DNA of 59,148 bases from a bacterium (GTDB lineage Bacteria; Bacteroidota; Bacteroidia; Bacteroidales; Muribaculaceae). The notes beneath the pieces were generated by a model. The model saw nothing but the letters and a program-made list of their open reading frames with translations, was not told the origin of the DNA and did not search any database. The translations under genes were made by a program, and so were the position numbers. Shown in pieces: positions 8,776 to 17,767 of the stretch (the stretch's first letter is position 1; the number at the start of each line of letters is the position of its first letter). The stretch lies in the NCBI GenBank assembly GCA_014802625.1, contig JAAVBX010000020.1, positions 1 through 59,148 on the forward strand. The letters are read 5' to 3'.

Positions 8776-8896
8776 TTGCGATTTTACCATTTTTTATGGC
8801 TAATTTTGTGGTTAGAATTCGATTTATAACCCTGAAGTCGTTTCGACTTATATACGAAAATAAGAAAGTTGAATGAGTATGGTCGAAACAACTTTC
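8776..8896 (+). promoter_or_regulatory. Promoter and possibly pseudoknotted leader of yeiH-like gene
   Basis: TAATTTTG at 8801-8808 fits a -7 box, with TTG at 8776-8778 (22 bp spacing, slightly long). The predicted leader of about 105 nt contains a hairpin, AAGTCG 8835-8840 with CGACTT 8844-8849. Mutually exclusive with it, GTTTCGAC 8840-8847 is complementary to GTCGAAAC 8882-8889. A further pairing, GAAAGTTG 8864-8871 with CAACTTTC 8889-8896, crosses this helix and would form an H-type pseudoknot. No known riboswitch class is recognised. Confidence 0.5.
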
Positions 8897-8919
8897 CACT
8901 TATCTCAACAATATAACCT

Positions 8920-9936
8920 ATGAAGGAACGTATCGGCAAATCTCTCTACTGGGTGCTTCTGGTCCTGGTGTTCTTCCCCTTCAAGGCAGTATTCGGGCTT
9001 GAAATAATATCAGCTCCGATAGCCCTCGCCCTCGGGCTTGTGTTTGCCCTGACATTCGGCACCCCCTATCCGGCTGTCAACAAATGGCTCAGCAAGAAGC
9101 TGCTGCAGGCCTCCGTGATCGGCCTCGGATTCGGCATGAATCTTCTGGCAAGCCTTAAGTCGGGAGCCGAAGGAATGATTTTCACTGTGGCTTCCGTTAT
9201 CGGGGTCATGGTCGTGGGTGTGTTGCTCGGCAGATATATGGGCATCAACAATAAGACGAGCTATCTGATATCTTCGGGCACCGCGATTTGCGGCGGCAGC
9301 GCGATAGCGGCTGTCGGCCCGGTCGTGAAGGCCGACCAGAATGAGATGGCCGTCTCTCTCGGAGTGATATTCATCCTCAATGCCATCGCGCTCTTCATTT
9401 TCCCTCCCCTCGGTCATCTGTTCAACCTGAGTCAGGCGCAGTTCGGCACATGGGCCGCCATCGCCATCCATGATACGAGCAGCGTCGTCGGCGCAGGCGC
9501 GGCTTATGGAGCCGAGGCATGCGATCTGGCGACTCTCATCAAATGCACCCGCGCCCTCTGGATTATTCCCCTGGCTCTCTTCTCCATGTGGTTCTTCCCG
9601 AAATTCAATGCGCGCACCGCCGCCAAGTCAGGCGAGGCCATCGACGACACGGGCAAGACCAAAATTTCAATTCCATGGTTTATCCTTTGGTTTGTGGTGG
9701 CGATGATTGTCTTCACCTATACTCCCGATGCATGGCGTCCGGTGCTCGATCCCGTCTACTCGACACTCTATGCGGCTGCCCGCCAATGCCTTATCGCAGT
9801 CCTGTTCGCTATCGGAGCCGGATTGAGCATGAAGGTAATCCGCTCCGTCGGAGTGAAACCTATGATTCAGGCCATTACCCTCTGGATCGCTATCGGGGCG
9901 GTGAGCCTCTTTGTCGTGATGACCACCATGGATTAA
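8920..9936 (+). CDS. YeiH family putative sulfate exporter
   Basis: This 338-residue inner-membrane protein belongs to the Cons_hypoth698/YeiH transporter family, annotated by homology as a putative sulfate exporter. About ten hydrophobic segments are visible. The conserved family motifs are present: VIGLGFGMNL near residue 70, TAICGGSAIAAVGPV near 125, and HDTSSVVGAGA near 185. The substrate is not experimentally clear for the family. The UbiA-like gene follows after 24 bp, so they are probably cotranscribed. The preceding leader may be structured. Confidence 0.88.
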   Translation: MKERIGKSLYWVLLVLVFFPFKAVFGLEIISAPIALALGLVFALTFGTPYPAVNKWLSKKLLQASVIGLGFGMNLLASLKSGAEGMIFTVASVIGVMVVGVLLGRYMGINNKTSYLISSGTAICGGSAIAAVGPVVKADQNEMAVSLGVIFILNAIALFIFPPLGHLFNLSQAQFGTWAAIAIHDTSSVVGAGAAYGAEACDLATLIKCTRALWIIPLALFSMWFFPKFNARTAAKSGEAIDDTGKTKISIPWFILWFVVAMIVFTYTPDAWRPVLDPVYSTLYAAARQCLIAVLFAIGAGLSMKVIRSVGVKPMIQAITLWIAIGAVSLFVVMTTMD

Positions 9937-9960
9937 ATTAACCCGGACATTACTCACAGT

Positions 9961-10920
9961 ATGGATGTATTAGAATTCATGAAACGCCGCGCCGACCTGC
10001 AGTCGCTCATTTTAGGCGCAGGCACGGTTCTGGCCGGCACAGCGGCGGCTGTCATACGTGGCAATATGGAGATTTTCCCGGCGATAATCTGTCTGCTGTT
10101 CGCCCTGTTCGCTCAACTCGGCTGCAACTTATATCATTATTATGTAGCACTTGAACGCACTCCCGAATCAAGCGTGATAGGAAAGGCCCCGGCCAGAGTC
10201 GAGAGTAATATGACAGCTTTGCGTTTGCTGCGCGAAGGGAGCAAATCCTGCCTTATCATCAGTCTTATGCTGGGCATATCGGTGCTTGGTATTGCAAAGA
10301 CATTTTGGCTCCCGGCAGCCTCCGGACTCATAATCTATCTCCTCGCCTATTTCATGGCGCGCAATCCGGGCATTTACAGGAGTCCCTTCTCTTTGGTGAT
10401 AACTTTCCTGGTGTTCGGTCCTCTCGGCGTGATGACGACGGCATTCCTCCAATACCAATCCGAATCGATCGGCACTACGATGTCATTCTTCGACTCCGCG
10501 CCATCCATCTTTCTCGGGCCGGCCATGGGATTCCTCGCATGTTCCCACCACATCACCATGAGCTATTTCAACCGCTCGATCGATCCAAATAAAAATCGTC
10601 CGAGCCTCGCCAAATGTCTCGGCCAATGGGGCACGGTCAGCCTGATATTCTTGAATGGCCTGCTGGCCTTAGCCCTGATGATAGTCATGGTGTTTCTCCT
10701 GGGATTTCCTGATCCGATCATCGCGCTCGTCCCGGGATTCATCGCGTGCTGCATCAACTCCTACATCGCCTGCCGCATACGCCATGCCGGTGTCGGAGAA
10801 TTGGCCTACCTCAATACTCTGAGCCGCGTCAATTTCCTTATGACGGGTCTCGTAAGTTTCATCATATGGTGGATTATCGGTGCGCCCGACGATTCACTGC
10901 GCGTGCTCTTCCCGAGCTGA
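9961..10920 (+). CDS. UbiA/MenA-like polyprenyltransferase family membrane protein, degenerate active site
   Basis: This 319-residue integral membrane protein has eight or nine hydrophobic segments in the UbiA arrangement. In MenA/UbiA enzymes the first catalytic motif is N-D-x-x-D with further Asp. Here the equivalent place near residue 55 reads CNLYHYYVALERTPES and lacks those aspartates. The second motif region near residue 202 reads FNRSIDPNKNRPSLAKCLG, which keeps the shape of the MenA motif (N...D...R..LA..LG) but with fewer acids. It may therefore be a divergent or non-catalytic paralogue of 1,4-dihydroxy-2-naphthoate polyprenyltransferase. It follows the YeiH gene by 24 bp and precedes metK by 90 bp. 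Confidence 0.6.
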   Translation: MDVLEFMKRRADLQSLILGAGTVLAGTAAAVIRGNMEIFPAIICLLFALFAQLGCNLYHYYVALERTPESSVIGKAPARVESNMTALRLLREGSKSCLIISLMLGISVLGIAKTFWLPAASGLIIYLLAYFMARNPGIYRSPFSLVITFLVFGPLGVMTTAFLQYQSESIGTTMSFFDSAPSIFLGPAMGFLACSHHITMSYFNRSIDPNKNRPSLAKCLGQWGTVSLIFLNGLLALALMIVMVFLLGFPDPIIALVPGFIACCINSYIACRIRHAGVGELAYLNTLSRVNFLMTGLVSFIIWWIIGAPDDSLRVLFPS

Positions 10921-10942
10921 CAAATAAATTAAAGAAAAGACT

Positions 10943-10966
10943 ACGGTCGGCACAAAGTGTGACCGT
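10943..10966 (+). promoter_or_regulatory. Hairpin in the metK leader
   Basis: ACGGTC (10943-10948) pairs with GACCGT (10961-10966). An inner CAC/GTG pair closes an AAA loop. It sits in the 90-bp gap before metK and is followed by GCCTCTTTCG, so it could be a weak terminator or an attenuator. I see no match to known SAM riboswitch classes. Confidence 0.45.
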
Positions 10967-11010
10967 GCCTCTTTCGAATAAGACAACTTCAACGATAAAG
11001 TTATTTAGAT

Positions 11011-12342
11011 ATGAATTATCTGTTTACATCGGAATCGGTGTCCGAAGGACACCCCGACAAGGTATCCGACCAGATTTCTGACGCTCTCCTCGATGAATTC
11101 CTCGCCCTCGATCCGCAAAGCCATGTGGCCATAGAGACACTCTGCACCACCGGCCAGGTGGTCGTGGCCGGCGAGGTTTCCTCCGAGGCTTATATAGATG
11201 TACCCTCCGTCACCCGCAATGTCATCAATAATATAGGCTACAACCGAGGCGCCTATCGCTTTGACGGCGACTCGCTCGGCATTCTGACCGCCATCCATGA
11301 ACAGAGCGGCGATATCGACCGTGGTGTACGCCGCCGCGAGAACGCTGATGAGGAGGCTGATCTCCAGGGCGCGGGCGACCAGGGAATGATGTTCGGATAT
11401 GCCGTCGACGAAACGGAGAACTATATGCCTCTTACCCTCGACCTCTCGCATATGATTCTCCGCGAGCTGGCCGACATACGCCGTGAGGGTAAGGAGATGG
11501 CCTATTACCGCAAGGGGAAACTGACGACCTACCTGCGCCCCGATGCAAAGAGCCAGGTGACCGTGGAGTATGACGATGACCACCGTCCGGTCCGCATTCA
11601 CACGATTGTGGTGTCGACGCAGCACGACGACTTCATTCAGCCTCTCAACGATTCAGCAGAGGCTCACGACCGTGCCGACAAGGAAATGCTCGACACTATC
11701 CGCCGCGATGTGGAGCAGGTTCTGCTACCGCGTGTGAAAGCTAAACTTCCCGCCGAGATACAGGCTCTTTTCGACGATAAGCTGACTCTTCATGTCAACC
11801 CGACCGGAAAATTCGTTCTCGGCGGACCACATGCCGACACGGGACTCACGGGCCGTAAGATTATCGTTGACACATATGGAGGTCGCGGAGCGCACGGTGG
11901 CGGTGCATTCTCCGGCAAGGACCCCTCCAAGGTTGACCGCTCGGCCGCCTATGCCTGCCGTCATATCGCCAAGAATCTCGTGGCAGCCGGAGTCGCACGC
12001 GAAGTGCTCGTACAGGTGGCTTATGCCATCGGTGTGGCGCGTCCCGTAAGCCTTTTCATCAACACATTCGGCACTGCCAAAGTAAATATGAGCGATGCGG
12101 AGATAGCAGCCAAGGTAGAGGAGATTTTCGATATGCGCCCCAAGAAGATTGAGGAGCGTCTGAAACTGCGTAACCCCATCTATCTTGAGACAGCTGCCTA
12201 CGGCCATATGGGACGCAAGCCCGAAACCGTAGTAAAGGAATTCGCTACATATTCCAAGAATCCCGTCAAACGCGAAGTCGAACTCTTCACATGGGAGAAG
12301 CTCGACCATACAGAAGCCATCCGCGAGGCCTTCGGTCTCTGA
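11011..12342 (+). CDS. metK: S-adenosylmethionine synthase
   Basis: This 443-residue cytosolic enzyme makes S-adenosylmethionine from ATP and methionine. Signatures are unmistakable: TSESVSEGHPDKVSDQISDA at the N-terminus (ATP/metal site), GAGDQGMMFGYA near residue 123, and the glycine-rich GGGAFSGKDPSKVDRS near residue 297. Length is slightly longer than E. coli MetK but usual for Bacteroidetes. No TAnnTTTG box is obvious in the 90-bp gap, so it may be read from the upstream operon through the leader hairpin. A very strong terminator follows at 12417-12462. Confidence 0.97.
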   Translation: MNYLFTSESVSEGHPDKVSDQISDALLDEFLALDPQSHVAIETLCTTGQVVVAGEVSSEAYIDVPSVTRNVINNIGYNRGAYRFDGDSLGILTAIHEQSGDIDRGVRRRENADEEADLQGAGDQGMMFGYAVDETENYMPLTLDLSHMILRELADIRREGKEMAYYRKGKLTTYLRPDAKSQVTVEYDDDHRPVRIHTIVVSTQHDDFIQPLNDSAEAHDRADKEMLDTIRRDVEQVLLPRVKAKLPAEIQALFDDKLTLHVNPTGKFVLGGPHADTGLTGRKIIVDTYGGRGAHGGGAFSGKDPSKVDRSAAYACRHIAKNLVAAGVAREVLVQVAYAIGVARPVSLFINTFGTAKVNMSDAEIAAKVEEIFDMRPKKIEERLKLRNPIYLETAAYGHMGRKPETVVKEFATYSKNPVKREVELFTWEKLDHTEAIREAFGL

Positions 12343-12416
12343 TGGTGCCATCGCCGGTCAACCCGGAAATGTAAAAACCTTATCGGTCGGGATCTCTTCA
12401 GGGGTCAACCGACAAA

Positions 12417-12462
12417 ACATAGAAATCGGGAGGCGGTAGATACCGCCTCCCGATTTCTATGT
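12417..12462. terminator. Perfect inverted repeat, terminator after metK
   Basis: A 22-bp perfect palindrome (arms 12417-12438 and 12441-12462, core GGCGGTA/TACCGCC) lies about 75 bp after the metK stop. It is symmetrical and may act in both directions. The rest of the 12343-12769 gap contains tRNA-Leu and its terminator and no further gene. Confidence 0.75.
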
Positions 12463-12530
12463 TCTAACCCTCATCACAGAGCGCATTAGACTCAGAACTA
12501 CATTTTAGCAGACCGATTAATTATGGTGAT

Positions 12531-12567
12531 ATAAAAAGAAAAGAGGATTCTCAAAATGAGGATCCTC
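12531..12567 (-). terminator. Terminator of tRNA-Leu
   Basis: On the minus strand GAGGATCCTC and GAGAATCCTC pair (one G-U) around ATTTT, then TTTTCTTTTTATA follows: a classical intrinsic terminator directly downstream of the tRNA. Confidence 0.85.
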
Positions 12568-12575
12568 AATTCCGG

Positions 12576-12657
12576 TACCCTGAGCCGGGATCGAACCGGC
12601 ACGGATTGCTCCATTGGTGTTTGAGACCAACGCGTCTACCGATTCCGCCATCAGGGC
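12576..12657 (-). tRNA. tRNA-Leu (anticodon CAA)
   Basis: This 82-nt class II tRNA lies on the minus strand. The acceptor is GCCCTGA/TCAGGGT and the D-loop is long, with GGTAGACGC. The anticodon stem TTGGT/ACCAA closes loop CTCAAAC with anticodon CAA. A variable arm and a GGTTCGATCC T-loop region follow. Discriminator A; 3' CCA not encoded. Confidence 0.93.
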
Positions 12658-12769
12658 CTCCAAATCACCCTCCATCCGTAGAGGGAGGGCGATTTATGCG
12701 ACAAAGTTAATAATTTTTTTCGTGACTGCAAAATTATTAGCCGATAAACTGTCATCGAATCACGCCCGA

Positions 12770-14230
12770 TTACTCGTAGACAATCTTTGTCTTGCGGATC
12801 ATCCGCCAGCAACCATTCTCGAATATGGCTGTGCCGGCCTGGAGTGTGCGAATCTGCACGGCATCCTCCGTGGCGAGGATATCAGGAGCGGAGCAACCGC
12901 CGGCCAAATAGTGATCGGGGTTGTCAAGACAGCGTTCGATGACCTCGGCAATCTGAAGCACGCGATACGTACCCGTATAGCCATCTGTCGTGTTCAGCAC
13001 AAATACGCTCTTCTCGGCTACAGGACGCTTGTCAGCCCGCACGAAAAGACCCTGATTGTTGACACGCCCCAGATAAATCTCACGCACTTCCTGCTCTCCT
13101 CCGCGCGGAGCACCCTCGACATTATTGGAGTGGCGCACGGGAGCGGCAGCCCTCGGAGCCGTGGCCACAGCCGGCTGACTGCCGACTGCGGCAGTTGTTG
13201 CGGTTGCGGCGGCATTGAGTCGGGCACGCAAAGCCTCGATTTCACGATGTGCCTGCGAAAGATCGGCCTGCAGACGCGTGTTCTCCTCTCCGAGACGCAC
13301 ACATTCCTCGCGCAGGCCTTTAATCTCACGGTCGCGGGCACGAAGCTCGGCCGACTCATCGGCTTTAGGACGGACATCTGCGGCTGAATGCGCGACGGCC
13401 ACAGGCACCTCCGACGGCTCCGGACGCGGTTCAATCCTGCGTCGCGGTGCGACATGAAGCACCTCCGGTTCACGCTCAGGCTCCTCATCCTCCCGTTTGC
13501 GGGCATTCCCCTCCTGCATTGTCTTGGAGGCGAAAATCACGAGCCACACCACGACTCCCACCAAAATGACGAGAGCCACGATATAAATCCACGTGCTTCC
13601 CCCCGAAGATTTGCGACGCGAAGAGGCGGCCTCCGCGTTATCCTCTACCGCCAACGCGGCGGAATCAAGGGCCTCGGCCTGCGCCACTATCTCGGTGGCC
13701 GAAGGGAGTTGCCCCGCCTCCGTCGCCTCAGCCGGCTTTTCGGAGGCGGCTGAAGGAGCTGCCTCCGCCGAAGCGGCGGCCTCCTCCTTGGGAGCGGGGA
13801 GCTGCTCAGCGGGTTTGGCAGCCTCGGCGGGCGCCGGAGCCGCAATCGTCATGGCGTTGAGCTTGCTCTTGACACGCTGACGCGCCACCTTACCCTGCGC
13901 CGAAAGACCCGGCGAGGAGAAGAAGGTGTCACCCCAGTAAGCCACGAGCTTCGCCTTGTCCCAGTCGGCGTATTCCGCCGGAGTCTTGACAGCCTGGAAA
14001 GCCTTGAGATTCTTCTTCTCTGTCTCCTTGAGGATTTTCTCCAGTTCGGCCATCGTGGAGGGCATCTTCGCCTGCTCCATGTATCCCGCTCCGTTATTTG
14101 CGAAGCGGAGATACCAGAAAGCAGTGATTGTGCGAGCCTGCTCCATCTCCTTCTGAGTTACGGCAAACGCCGGCACGACACTTAGGAGACAAAGGAGAGC
14201 GACAACCGGTTTTGTCAGAAGAGAGCGCAT
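12770..14230 (-). CDS. Exported single-pass membrane protein with coiled coil, function unknown
   Basis: I do not recognise this 486-residue protein. An N-terminal signal peptide (MRSLLTKPVVALLCLLSVVPAF, written here in part) ends near residue 23. A small helical domain (about 25-125) follows, then an Ala/Pro/Glu-rich linker (about 130-205) and a membrane segment at about 215-237 (WIYIVALVILVGVVVWLVIF). Then come a charged linker, a coiled coil at about 290-330 (LRARDREIKGLREECVRLGE) and a globular C-terminal domain (about 375-486) that is the best-conserved-looking part. Its ATG overlaps the yebC stop as TAATG, so it is translationally coupled to yebC and lies in a pheT-yebC operon. A link to translation is only suggested by position. 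Confidence 0.75.
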   Translation of the reverse strand: MRSLLTKPVVALLCLLSVVPAFAVTQKEMEQARTITAFWYLRFANNGAGYMEQAKMPSTMAELEKILKETEKKNLKAFQAVKTPAEYADWDKAKLVAYWGDTFFSSPGLSAQGKVARQRVKSKLNAMTIAAPAPAEAAKPAEQLPAPKEEAAASAEAAPSAASEKPAEATEAGQLPSATEIVAQAEALDSAALAVEDNAEAASSRRKSSGGSTWIYIVALVILVGVVVWLVIFASKTMQEGNARKREDEEPEREPEVLHVAPRRRIEPRPEPSEVPVAVAHSAADVRPKADESAELRARDREIKGLREECVRLGEENTRLQADLSQAHREIEALRARLNAAATATTAAVGSQPAVATAPRAAAPVRHSNNVEGAPRGGEQEVREIYLGRVNNQGLFVRADKRPVAEKSVFVLNTTDGYTGTYRVLQIAEVIERCLDNPDHYLAGGCSAPDILATEDAVQIRTLQAGTAIFENGCWRMIRKTKIVYE

Positions 14231-14949
14231 TATTCAGCGTCCTCCTTCATATTATGGAAGACGTTCTGCACGTCGTCATCATCCTCGAAACGCTCCAGAA
14301 GTTTCTCTATAGTCTCGCGCTGTTCGGGAGTCACCTCCTTATAGTCGGTCGGGATACGCTCGAACTCAGCCGACACGATCTCCACACCGCTATCCTCAAG
14401 GAACTTCTGAAGGTTGGCGAACTGATCGAAAGCGCCGTATATGAGCCATTCCTCCTCGTCGGCCTCAAGTTCCGCCTCGAAGTCCATCAGTGCCAGTTCG
14501 AATTCATCCTTGTCAAGAGAATCGTTGGGCTTGATATGGAATACGCTCTTATGGTCAAAGAGGAACGACAGTGAACCCTGAGTGCCCAGCGAGCCGCCAT
14601 GTTTGGTGAAGTAAGAGCGAACGTTGGCTACCGTACGCTGGTTATTGTCAGTGGCAGTCTCCACGACGATAGCGATACCGAAGGGGCCATATCCTTCGTA
14701 GACGATCTCCTTATAGTCGGAGGCATCCTTGTCGGTGGCTTTCTTGATGGCGCGGTCGATAGTGTCTTTCGGCATGTTGGCCGCCTTGGCGTTGTGGATG
14801 AGCACACGCAGACGCGGGTTCATCGAAGGATCCGGTCCGCCGGCCTTGGCTGCGATGGTGATTTCTTTACCGATACGAGTGAACGTGCGGCTCATGTTGC
14901 CCCAGCGTTTGAGCTTGCGGGCCTTACGGAATTCAAATGCTCTTCCCAT
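14230..14949 (-). CDS. YebC/PmpR family protein
   Basis: This 239-residue cytosolic protein of the YebC/PmpR (TACO1) family has the signature N-terminus MGRAFEFRKARK followed by KRWGNMSRTFTRIGKEI. It also has NPRLRVLIHNAKAANMPKD (residues about 42-60) and YEGYGPFGIA near 85. Family members are described both as DNA-binding regulators and as factors that relieve ribosome stalling at proline stretches. Next to pheT, a translation role is plausible. It follows pheT by 43 bp and overlaps the next gene by one base (TAATG). Confidence 0.93.
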   Translation of the reverse strand: MGRAFEFRKARKLKRWGNMSRTFTRIGKEITIAAKAGGPDPSMNPRLRVLIHNAKAANMPKDTIDRAIKKATDKDASDYKEIVYEGYGPFGIAIVVETATDNNQRTVANVRSYFTKHGGSLGTQGSLSFLFDHKSVFHIKPNDSLDKDEFELALMDFEAELEADEEEWLIYGAFDQFANLQKFLEDSGVEIVSAEFERIPTDYKEVTPEQRETIEKLLERFEDDDDVQNVFHNMKEDAE

Positions 14950-14992
14950 GGGAATCTATGTTTTCTTTTTTGTTTGTTTTGTAGTTTGTCTG

Positions 14993-17485
14993 TCAACGGA
15001 GTTCAGCTCCTGTATTTTTCTTCACCGAGTCGATGATTTTGTTCATCACGGCCTCGATCTGTCGGTCGTTGAGAGTCTTCTCATCATCTTGTAGCAACAT
15101 TGCCACGGCATATGATTTCTTGCCCGCCGGCAGATTCTTTCCTTCATATACGTCGAAAAGGCGCACCTCCTTGAGAAGCTTCCTCTCGGCTTTGCGGATC
15201 GCCTCCTCGACCTTCGCGAAGCTCACTCCGCTATCGAGAAGCAGGGCGAGGTCACGACGCACAGGCTGCGTCTTAGGCAGCGGAGCATAAAGGGTCTCGT
15301 TCTTGGCTGCCAGACGGTAAAGCTCGTTCCAGTCAAGTTCGGCGAAGGCCACATCCCCCTCTATGTCGAAGCGGTTCAACTCACGCCGGCTTATGAGACC
15401 GAGATGACCAAGACGCTTCCCCGCTTTCGACTCAATGACAAGGCGGGCGGCGAACACTCCGTCGCTGTCCTGACTGAAACGCAGTGCCCCCTCGGCTATT
15501 CCGAGACGGCGCAGAATCTGCTCAACAGTAGCCTTGAGATCATATACCGTTGCCTCGCTCTCCTTGGTATTCCATCCCGGAAGAGTATAATTGCCGGCCA
15601 GCCATATGCCGAGATGCATCGATTCGGAGTAAGCCGCAAGCGGTTTGTCGGGCTTTGCCTCACCCTTTGCGGCGTCATAGCGATAGACATTACCGAATTC
15701 ATACAGACGCAGGTCAGTGGCCTTGCGGTTGACGTTGTGGCTGATCGTCTCCAGACCACCGTAAAGCAGCGTCTGGCGCATCAGGGAGAGGTCCTGGCTC
15801 AGGGGATTCATCACCGCGACGGAATTGGCGCGCGGATACACGTCGTTATCCTCATAATAAGAGAGGGCCGTCAGCGAATTATTGAGAATCTCCATAAACC
15901 CTCGGGCCGTAAGGGCGTCGCTGATCAGCTGCTGCAGCGCATAGCTGAAGTCAGTGTCGCCGCGACGCGAAAGATTGGCGTGCATCTCGGTGCCGAATTC
16001 CACATTATTGTAGCCGTAGACGCGCAGAATCTCCTCCACGACATCGCAGGGACGCGTCACATCGACACGATATGTCGGGACATGGAGTTTCAGGATATCG
16101 GGGTTCTCAGTCGGCGCGACGCCGAAGTCGAGAGCCTTCAGTATACACATAAGAAGCTGTGTCGGAATCTCCTTTCCTATCAATGAAGCGCAATAGGAGA
16201 GGCTGAAGTCGATTTCGACCGGCTTGATCTCATTCTCATATATATCGACCACCGGACCGCAGACCTCACCACCGGCGAGTTCCTGCACCATCAGAGCGGC
16301 CAGACGGCCGGCGAAGAGGGTGATGTTCGGGTCGGTGCCGCGCTCATAGCGGAAAGATGCGTCGGTGCTGAGGCCATGACGGCGGGCCGTGCGACGCACA
16401 CGGGTCGGATTGAACCACGCGCTCTCGATGAAGATATCGGTCGTAGCCTCCGTCACCCCGGAATCGAGACCGCCGAAGACACCCGCTATGCAGAGAGGCT
16501 TCTCGGAATCGCATATCATCAGATCCTTGTCGGATAGTTTGCGCTCCACCCCGTCAAGGGTGGTGAAGAGTGTGCCGTCGGGACATGTGCGCACCACGAT
16601 TCGCTCATCCTTAACCTTGCCGAGATCGAAACAGTGCAGTGGCTGACCGAGTCCGAGAAGGATGAAGTTTGTGATGTCCACTATGTTGTTGATCGGACGC
16701 TGACCGACTGCCGTCAGCAGATTACGAAGCCATTCCGGAGATTCGGCCACCTTGACACCGCGTATGGTAATACCCGTGTAACGGCCGCAACCCTCCGTGT
16801 CGATTACCTCGACAGGGACTGCGCCGTCGGGACGGTCGACCTTGAATTTACCCTCATCCGGAAGCGTGATTTCAGGAAGCACCGAGTCAGGGTCGGCGGC
16901 ATATAGCTCGCGCCACATATGGGCCTTCAGATCGCGGGCGCATCCGAAATGGCTTGCTGCATCCACACGGTTTGGAGTCAGCTCCACTTCGAGACACCAG
17001 TCGCTCTCCACGCCGAAATATTCGGCTGCGGGAGTGCCGGCCTTGACTTCGGCGGGAAGCACCATTATGCCATCATGGCTCTCCCCCACCCCGATCTCAT
17101 CCTCGGCGCATATCATGCCGAAGGATTCGACACCACGGATTTTCGACTTGCGGATCTGAAACTCCTTGTCGCCGTCGTAAAGAGTCGTGCCGACCGTGGC
17201 GACCACCACCTTCTGGCCGGCAGCCACGTTGGGCGCGCCGCAGACAATCTGCGTAGGCTTTCCATCCCCGAGATCCACCGTCGTGATGTGGAGATGATCG
17301 GAGTCCGGATGATCCTCACACGTCAGCACCTCACCTACGACGATACCGCGAAGGCCTCCGCGGATGCTCTCCACCTCCTCGACATTGTCACATTCAAGGC
17401 CAAGGGAAGTGAAGACAGCCGCAAGCTCACGCGGCGAATAGTTGAAATCGATGTAGCGTTTAAGCCATCTGTAGGATATGTTCAT
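14993..17485 (-). CDS. pheT: Phenylalanine--tRNA ligase beta subunit
   Basis: This 830-residue subunit of the cytosolic (alpha-beta)2 PheRS charges tRNA-Phe. Domain order matches the bacterial enzyme: the N-terminal MNISYRWLKRYIDF, an EMAP-like tRNA-binding fold (about 40-150, with DHPDSDHLHIT), B3/B4 editing region (about 210-380), B5 domain, catalytic-like core, and a C-terminal ferredoxin-fold anticodon-binding domain (about 735-830, with PVRRDLALLLD). pheS is not in the window. It heads an operon with yebC and the coiled-coil membrane protein. Confidence 0.96.
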   Translation of the reverse strand: MNISYRWLKRYIDFNYSPRELAAVFTSLGLECDNVEEVESIRGGLRGIVVGEVLTCEDHPDSDHLHITTVDLGDGKPTQIVCGAPNVAAGQKVVVATVGTTLYDGDKEFQIRKSKIRGVESFGMICAEDEIGVGESHDGIMVLPAEVKAGTPAAEYFGVESDWCLEVELTPNRVDAASHFGCARDLKAHMWRELYAADPDSVLPEITLPDEGKFKVDRPDGAVPVEVIDTEGCGRYTGITIRGVKVAESPEWLRNLLTAVGQRPINNIVDITNFILLGLGQPLHCFDLGKVKDERIVVRTCPDGTLFTTLDGVERKLSDKDLMICDSEKPLCIAGVFGGLDSGVTEATTDIFIESAWFNPTRVRRTARRHGLSTDASFRYERGTDPNITLFAGRLAALMVQELAGGEVCGPVVDIYENEIKPVEIDFSLSYCASLIGKEIPTQLLMCILKALDFGVAPTENPDILKLHVPTYRVDVTRPCDVVEEILRVYGYNNVEFGTEMHANLSRRGDTDFSYALQQLISDALTARGFMEILNNSLTALSYYEDNDVYPRANSVAVMNPLSQDLSLMRQTLLYGGLETISHNVNRKATDLRLYEFGNVYRYDAAKGEAKPDKPLAAYSESMHLGIWLAGNYTLPGWNTKESEATVYDLKATVEQILRRLGIAEGALRFSQDSDGVFAARLVIESKAGKRLGHLGLISRRELNRFDIEGDVAFAELDWNELYRLAAKNETLYAPLPKTQPVRRDLALLLDSGVSFAKVEEAIRKAERKLLKEVRLFDVYEGKNLPAGKKSYAVAMLLQDDEKTLNDRQIEAVMNKIIDSVKKNTGAELR

Positions 17486-17577
17486 GATATTTCTTGAATC
17501 ATTTTTGAAGTCGCCGCGTCAAGGGTGCCCCCTCGGGGGCGGGATACGTCGGGCGGCTGACCTACGCTCCCAAAATG

Positions 17578-17700
17578 CAAAATTAATCAATTTTTGGGTC
17601 ATAATAGGCTCCACGACACCCTTTTTTACATTCCCGACACGCTTTTTTTGATTCTTTTCTGTTTTTAAGGGGGATATTGCAAAGTTTTTTTGTAAATTTG
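17578..17700. promoter_or_regulatory. Divergent promoter region of pheT and psd
   Basis: Minus strand TAATTTTG (17585-17578) fits a -7 box for pheT. Plus strand TAAATTTG (17693-17700) fits one for psd. Neither has a clear TTG at 19-21 bp, so these are weaker predictions. A GCCCCC/GGGGGC hairpin sits at 17527-17540 in the pheT leader. Confidence 0.5.
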
Positions 17701-17767
17701 TGGTTGCATTGGTGGCGTCTTTTCCGACAGCCGCCACGTTTTTCTGCAATTTAGCCTTATCCACGAA

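Noticed and set aside
10921-11010. SAM riboswitch before metK
   Set aside because: Only a single simple hairpin is present; conserved elements of known SAM classes are not visible.
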